A stretch of 47,116 nucleotides of DNA from Candidatus Gastranaerophilales bacterium (GTDB lineage Bacteria > Cyanobacteriota > Vampirovibrionia > Gastranaerophilales > Gastranaerophilaceae), in assembly GCA_900548405.1 (NCBI GenBank), contig UNSJ01000012.1, positions 1 to 47,116 on the forward strand, read 5' to 3'. Below the pieces are notes generated by a model that did no database searches, was not told the origin of the DNA, and saw only the letters and a list, made by a program, of their open reading frames with translations. The first letter of the stretch is position 1. Each line of letters begins with the position of its first letter. Shown here one piece after another: positions 43,058-47,116 of this stretch. A program made the position numbers and the translations under genes.

Positions 43058-44775
43058 ATGCTGCCAAATTTATCATATCGCTTGCAATGTTTATATGCCT
43101 TCCTGTTCAGGCACAGATATTTCCGCAAATCCCCGCTTCTACTTTAGAAGCTGCAAGAGAGGCTGTCGTTACACAAAATGTACCGACATCAGAAGTTGTC
43201 AGAGTTGGCATAGGAACTTCAAATTTCGGAACTTACCAATATAATGATATAACAGTTTTCGGCACAGGCGACACACAAATTTATGACAACAGAATATTAC
43301 TCGGCAATTACCGTGCTAACCAAAACATTAGAATTACTTTTAAAGACGGCATGTTCAATATCTATACTCCTGAAAGTACAATTCCCGAACAGGTTGCAGG
43401 ACCAATACAAATTACCAGCAACTATGGGCTTTTAGGTGTGACAAATTTAAAACGCGCAGGAAAACAAGCTTTGTATCACGGAGCTTTTGAACTTGTTAAA
43501 AATAATAATAATACCTTTAATCTGGTTAACATGATTGAAGTTGAAGAATACTTAAAAGGCGTTGTTCCTAATGAAATGCCTGTAAGTTTCGGACTTGAAG
43601 CTTTAAAAGCCCAAAGCGTTGCAGCCAGAAACTATGTATTGTCACCGCGTACAAAAGCATCACCTAATTATGATGTTGTAGACAGCGTGGCAAGTCAGGT
43701 TTATTACGGCGCAAATACGGAAAAGCCGCTTTCTAATCAGGCAGTAAAAGAAACCGAAGGTATTGTTGCAATTTATAATTGGGATTTAATTCTTGCACAA
43801 TATTCATCAACAGCAGGAGGATATACGGAAAGTTATGCCAACGCATTTTCTGATCCTAAAACAAAAGAATTTCCTTCACATGATAAACCGTACTTAAAGG
43901 GAAAACCCGACATTATCACACAAACACCGCTGAATACGGAGGAAGCGGCAAATGCATATTATAAATCAAAACCTGATGCGTATGATATCCGCTCACCTTA
44001 TTACAGATGGGAAAGACTATGGACAGCTGATGAACTGAAGAATGCGCTTCAATTAACTCTTGCGGCACAATCTGCAACAGGTTTTGTTAAGCCTGCATTT
44101 AACAAAAGCGATAAACTTGATGATTTGGTTGAAATTAAAGTTTTAAAACGCGGTGATTCAGGCAAAATCATTGAAATGGAAATTGTTACACGTTCTCAAA
44201 CCTACAAAGTTTATAAAGAACTTGTGGTACGCCGTTTAATTACTAAAGACGGAAAAGCATTACCAAGCGCAAATGTTGTTTTTGATAATGAATACGATGA
44301 AAACGGATTTCTTACAGGGGTTCACGCATACGGCGGCGGATTTGGTCACGGCGTGGGATTAAGCCAGTTCGGTGCCGGATTTATGGGTTCTGAACTCCAT
44401 ATGTCTTATGATAAAATTTTACAACATTACTATTCAGGAGTAACACTTTCAACAAAACCTGTTATTATTTCGGCTAACAATGCTCAACAGGCTGTTACTC
44501 AAAACTTTTATACAAAAAATAAGTATGCGAAAGTAATCGTCGATAATAAATTTATGGTTTCAAAATTGATTATTAATATTAACGGCAAAGAAAATACATT
44601 TAAACTTGAACCGAGTATTATAAAAAGAACAGCCGAAATAGATATTTCAAAATATATTAAAGACGGAAGAAACACTGTTACATTCTATTATCCTTTAGAT
44701 GAGGGGGATAAAAAAGCATTAAGATTATATGTGGAATTGGTGAAAAAACGAGAGTCGAGTATCTGGAATGATTAA
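43042..44775 (+). CDS. SpoIID/LytB-domain peptidoglycan hydrolase
   Basis: Exported protein of 577 aa. SpoIID-type domains are lytic transglycosylases that cut denuded glycan strands, and outside sporulation they occur in cyanobacteria and others. The domain is clear from about 165 onward: VEEYLKGVVPNEMP carries the catalytic Glu, followed by LKAQSVAARNYVL, SSTAGGYTESYANAF and the closing GFGHGVGLSQFGA with the conserved His. The GTG start at 43042 has GAAGGA 5 nt upstream and keeps a full signal peptide (cleavage after PVQA); the first ATG would cut it. It overlaps cysS by 16 bp. A C-terminal beta domain follows from about 480. Its link with murJ suggests cell-wall growth or turnover. Confidence 0.92.
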   Translation: MGNQINAAKFIISLAMFICLPVQAQIFPQIPASTLEAAREAVVTQNVPTSEVVRVGIGTSNFGTYQYNDITVFGTGDTQIYDNRILLGNYRANQNIRITFKDGMFNIYTPESTIPEQVAGPIQITSNYGLLGVTNLKRAGKQALYHGAFELVKNNNNTFNLVNMIEVEEYLKGVVPNEMPVSFGLEALKAQSVAARNYVLSPRTKASPNYDVVDSVASQVYYGANTEKPLSNQAVKETEGIVAIYNWDLILAQYSSTAGGYTESYANAFSDPKTKEFPSHDKPYLKGKPDIITQTPLNTEEAANAYYKSKPDAYDIRSPYYRWERLWTADELKNALQLTLAAQSATGFVKPAFNKSDKLDDLVEIKVLKRGDSGKIIEMEIVTRSQTYKVYKELVVRRLITKDGKALPSANVVFDNEYDENGFLTGVHAYGGGFGHGVGLSQFGAGFMGSELHMSYDKILQHYYSGVTLSTKPVIISANNAQQAVTQNFYTKNKYAKVIVDNKFMVSKLIININGKENTFKLEPSIIKRTAEIDISKYIKDGRNTVTFYYPLDEGDKKALRLYVELVKKRESSIWND

Positions 44776-44796
44776 ATCAACAAAGGGTAAACAAGA

Positions 44797-46419
44797 ATGA
44801 CAGCAAATATATCGGGTGATGATAGGCAGAATGAAAAAGATTTTAAAACAACAAGCGTGCTAAAAGCTGCATGGCTTATTGCGGTTGTAACAATAGTAAG
44901 TAAATTAATAGGGTTTGTAAGAGATATTATTATTGCCAATTATTATGGTGCATCATTAGTTTCAGATGCATACTATTACGCATATCAAATTCCTTCTCTT
45001 TCACTAATTTTGCTTGGCGGTGTAGGAGGACCTTTCCACAGCGCGACTGTTGCAATATTTTCAAAACTCATCCCCTGTTTAAAAGATAAACCGTCAGAAG
45101 AAGTTAACAAACTATATTCAACATTTATGACGGCAACTACAATTTTCTTCCTGCTGTTATCAATAATAATGTTTGTATTTCCTCATCAGATTATGAGCTT
45201 AATTATTTCCAGCGGTTCCGCGGATATGATTAACCTTGCTTCTGAACACTTGAAGATAATGACACCTTTATTAATAATTGGCGGCATTGTCGGGATTTAT
45301 TACGGCATTTTAATCATTTACAGACAATTTATGCTGCCTAATCTTTCACCAATAATAATGAGTGTGGCAATTATCGGGGTTGTAGTGGCTGCGGCTCCTA
45401 ACGATCAGAAAGGATACGCACTTGCCTGGGCTACAACAATAGGTGCTATTTTACAGCTTGTTATTCAATATCCGAATGTAAGGAAACTGGGTTTTAAATG
45501 GAAGCCGAACTTTCAATTTGTAAATAATCCTAATTTTAAAGAAATAACAGAACTTTTATTCCCTGCAGTCTTAAGCTCAACTGTTGGACAAATTCATATC
45601 TACGTTGATATGTTTTTCACATCATCAATATCAGAAGGCGCATGGACTGCAATCGGATATGCCAACAGAGTATTTCAATTCCCGGTAGGAATTTTGGTAA
45701 CAGCATTTTTGGTTCCTCTATTCCCGATATTTTCAAGGCTAGTTGCAGACAAGGACTTGGAAGGAATTAAAACATATTTTAACAAGGGAGTAGGTGTACT
45801 TTTCTTTGCTGCTATACCTATTATAATTGGAATTTTGACAGTAGGAACAGATGCAGTAAGATTAATTTTTGAACGTGGAGCATTTGATGCAAACGCAACA
45901 TTTATGGTAACAGAAGCTTTATGGTTCTTATCGGTTTCAATTCTGCCATACGTTTTCAGAGATTCCATAACAAGAGTTTATTATTCGTTTAACGACTCAA
46001 AAACTCCTTTTATTGTGGCTTTCTCATCAATTGTACTAAAGTATCTTTTAAACGTTATATTTATTACTAAACTGGGTATGGGCATCGGAGGAATTACACT
46101 TTCTACATCACTTGTAACTTTATTTAACGCATGTGTTTTGGGAATTTTAATTTCTAAAAAAGTCAAAATGAATTACAAAGGTCTGTTTACAAATCTTTTA
46201 AAGATGTGTATAGCAGGAATTATTTCGCTTGTAATATGTTTTGCTGCTGCAATAGGCTTTGACACTTACATTCATATGTCAAAATCTTTATTTGAAATTA
46301 TAAAAATAGCATCAATAGGAATTATATGTGTTGTAACTTACACAAGTTTAAATTTAATGTTTAAAATGGAATATGCTAAAGAATTAAGCAACAGGCTTAT
46401 AAATAAGATTAGAAGGTAA
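44797..46419 (+). CDS. murJ: Lipid II flippase MurJ
   Basis: Inner-membrane flippase that moves lipid II to the periplasm for peptidoglycan synthesis. It has 540 aa with about fourteen hydrophobic helices. The MOP/MviN signatures are present: SKLIGFVRDIIIANYYGAS in the first helix region, a basic TM2-3 loop, LFERGAFDANATFM near the middle, and RVYYSFNDSKTP. Arg and Asp residues in the first helices match those known to line the MurJ cavity. A weak AAAGGG lies about 9 nt before the ATG, 21 bp after the SpoIID gene. It is 3 bp before tsaC. Confidence 0.95.
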   Translation: MTANISGDDRQNEKDFKTTSVLKAAWLIAVVTIVSKLIGFVRDIIIANYYGASLVSDAYYYAYQIPSLSLILLGGVGGPFHSATVAIFSKLIPCLKDKPSEEVNKLYSTFMTATTIFFLLLSIIMFVFPHQIMSLIISSGSADMINLASEHLKIMTPLLIIGGIVGIYYGILIIYRQFMLPNLSPIIMSVAIIGVVVAAAPNDQKGYALAWATTIGAILQLVIQYPNVRKLGFKWKPNFQFVNNPNFKEITELLFPAVLSSTVGQIHIYVDMFFTSSISEGAWTAIGYANRVFQFPVGILVTAFLVPLFPIFSRLVADKDLEGIKTYFNKGVGVLFFAAIPIIIGILTVGTDAVRLIFERGAFDANATFMVTEALWFLSVSILPYVFRDSITRVYYSFNDSKTPFIVAFSSIVLKYLLNVIFITKLGMGIGGITLSTSLVTLFNACVLGILISKKVKMNYKGLFTNLLKMCIAGIISLVICFAAAIGFDTYIHMSKSLFEIIKIASIGIICVVTYTSLNLMFKMEYAKELSNRLINKIRR

Positions 46420-46422
46420 AAT

Positions 46423-47010
46423 ATGATTTTGAAAAATACTGAAGAAATAAAAAAGGTTTTAGAAAATGACGGAGTAATCGCATACGTTACTGATACTGTA
46501 TGGGGGTTAGGATGCCTGCCGAAATCTGAAAAAGCTGTAAAAAAAATCTATGAGATTAAGAAACGTGAGGCACAAAAACCATTGATTTTAATGTCAAATG
46601 AAACATATCATCTTCTTGAATATGTAAAACCTATTCCTGAAATCGGATGCCGTCTTATAAAAAAATATTTTCCCGGCGCACTAACCCTTGTAGCCGAAAA
46701 AAGCAGTAAAACTCCATATTACATCACATCAAATATGGAAACTGTCGGAATAAGAGTTCCTGATAATGAAGTATTTAAAGAAATCTGTCTGACAGCTCCG
46801 GGGAATGTTCTTGCAACAACAAGCGCAAACCTTTCTCATCAGCCTTCTGCTAAAACTTATGAACAGGCTCTTGAAAATATGAAAGATTTAGCCGATTTAG
46901 TAATCCCTGACTGCGGGCATACCTGCAAAGGGCTTGAATCAACAGTTGTCGGGGTTTTTCAAGATGAATTGAAAATATTTCGTCAAGGCGCAATTACAAT
47001 TGAAATTTAA
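46423..47010 (+). CDS. tsaC: Threonylcarbamoyl-AMP synthase (TsaC/Sua5/YrdC domain)
   Basis: First enzyme of the t6A37 tRNA modification: L-threonine, bicarbonate and ATP to threonylcarbamoyl-AMP. The YrdC-domain signs are TDTVWGLGCLP, the basic KKREAQKPLILM that binds nucleotide and RNA, PGALTLV, VGIRVPDN and TTSANLSHQPS. The end is STVVGVFQDELKIFRQGAI, the usual STVV strand. At 195 aa it has only the YrdC domain, without the Sua5 extension. AGAAGG lies 6-7 nt before the ATG and partly overlaps the end of murJ. It is last in the cysS operon. Confidence 0.95.
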   Translation: MILKNTEEIKKVLENDGVIAYVTDTVWGLGCLPKSEKAVKKIYEIKKREAQKPLILMSNETYHLLEYVKPIPEIGCRLIKKYFPGALTLVAEKSSKTPYYITSNMETVGIRVPDNEVFKEICLTAPGNVLATTSANLSHQPSAKTYEQALENMKDLADLVIPDCGHTCKGLESTVVGVFQDELKIFRQGAITIEI

Positions 47011-47028
47011 TAAAAAATAATGTATAAT
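47000..47028 (+). promoter_or_regulatory. Promoter of the gene cut by the window edge
   Basis: TTGAAA (47000-47005, five of six) and a perfect TATAAT (47023-47028) are 17 bp apart. The -35 overlaps the end of tsaC. A strong AAGGAGG (47050-47055 region) follows before the ATG at 47064. Confidence 0.8.
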
Positions 47029-47063
47029 AAAAATATTAAAGGATAAAAAAGGAGGCTGAAATT

Positions 47064-47116
47064 ATGGTTAAAGAAGCATTAAGGGTTGCCCCCCCCCCGA
47101 CAAGCGTAGCCGCTTG
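47064..47116 (+). CDS. Start of an unknown gene, cut at the window end
   Basis: The ATG at 47064 has AAGGAGG 8 nt upstream and a strong promoter before it. Only 17 complete codons are visible: MVKEALRVAPPPTSVAA. Ten consecutive C lie at codons 9-12, and the last 16 bases form a small inverted repeat. The composition changes sharply to GC-rich there. It may be a true gene with a slippery tract or an assembly end. No function can be given. Confidence 0.5.
   Translation, partial: MVKEALRVAPPPTSVAA
47089..47098. repeat. Run of ten C near a start codon
   Basis: This homopolymer lies 25 bp after the ATG in an otherwise AT-rich window that has no other C or G run of this length. It is a candidate for slipped-strand length change or for an assembly artefact. 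Confidence 0.85.

Overview
The window is low-GC DNA from a Gram-negative-type bacterium. Envelope genes show this: an MlaA-family protein, an RND/TolC tripartite pump, a heptosyltransferase-like GT9 enzyme and MurJ. The best guess is a non-photosynthetic cyanobacterial relative, a gut Gastranaerophilales ('Melainabacteria') lineage. The reasons are a long NusB (219 aa, as in cyanobacteria, against about 140 aa elsewhere), SpoIID in a non-sporulation context, an MEP-pathway gene (ispD), and short 'SF(N/K)G' N-termini that I associate with these genomes. The lineage is inference from memory of such genomes, not a search result.

Layout. 1-6.6 kb holds the tail of an unknown protein, a sugar O-acetyltransferase, an MlaA-alpha/beta-hydrolase fusion, two proteins with SFNG/SFKG N-termini (one a 5'-nucleotidase-like metallophosphatase with an altered GNHE motif), a flavodoxin-fold reductase and a cupin. 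6.8-12.9 kb is a complete RND efflux operon behind a clear promoter and operator-like palindrome. 12.9-15.1 kb looks accessory: a nitroreductase, a long imperfect inverted repeat, and a solitary DUF262 (GmrS-like) gene next to tRNA-Gln. 15.1-17.5 kb (minus) is gmk-coaBC-Nif3. It is divergent from a soluble histidine kinase with only 14 bp between the two start codons. 18.7-21.5 kb has an MFS organophosphate antiporter, a DEDDh exonuclease and thioredoxin. 21.6-26.4 kb is one 1,610-codon gene of unknown function. 26.5-33.6 kb holds a secreted GH13-like protein, a ROK kinase, a GT9 transferase, a GGDEF/HD-GYP gene broken by an in-frame TAG, thiL and ispD. 33.7-37.7 kb (minus) has a coiled-coil protein with an annexin-like stretch, a lipoyl/octanoyl transferase, and two tandem paralogous exported proteins. 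37.8-41.1 kb has a TPR protein, a small protein, nusB-ftsY and an MpaA-like M14 peptidase. 41.1-47.1 kb has an EF-hand protein, then cysS-spoIID-murJ-tsaC, then a gene start cut by the window edge and carrying a run of ten C.

Most genes sit in short operons with overlapping starts and stops, separated by good intrinsic (often bidirectional) terminators. Besides Shine-Dalgarno-led genes, several first-in-operon genes have no Shine-Dalgarno. They instead have a TATAAT-like -10 about 6-9 nt before the ATG, which predicts leaderless mRNAs. The clearest case is one palindromic TATAATTATA between gmk and the kinase that could fire both ways. No CRISPR array, rRNA, integrase or insertion sequence was seen.
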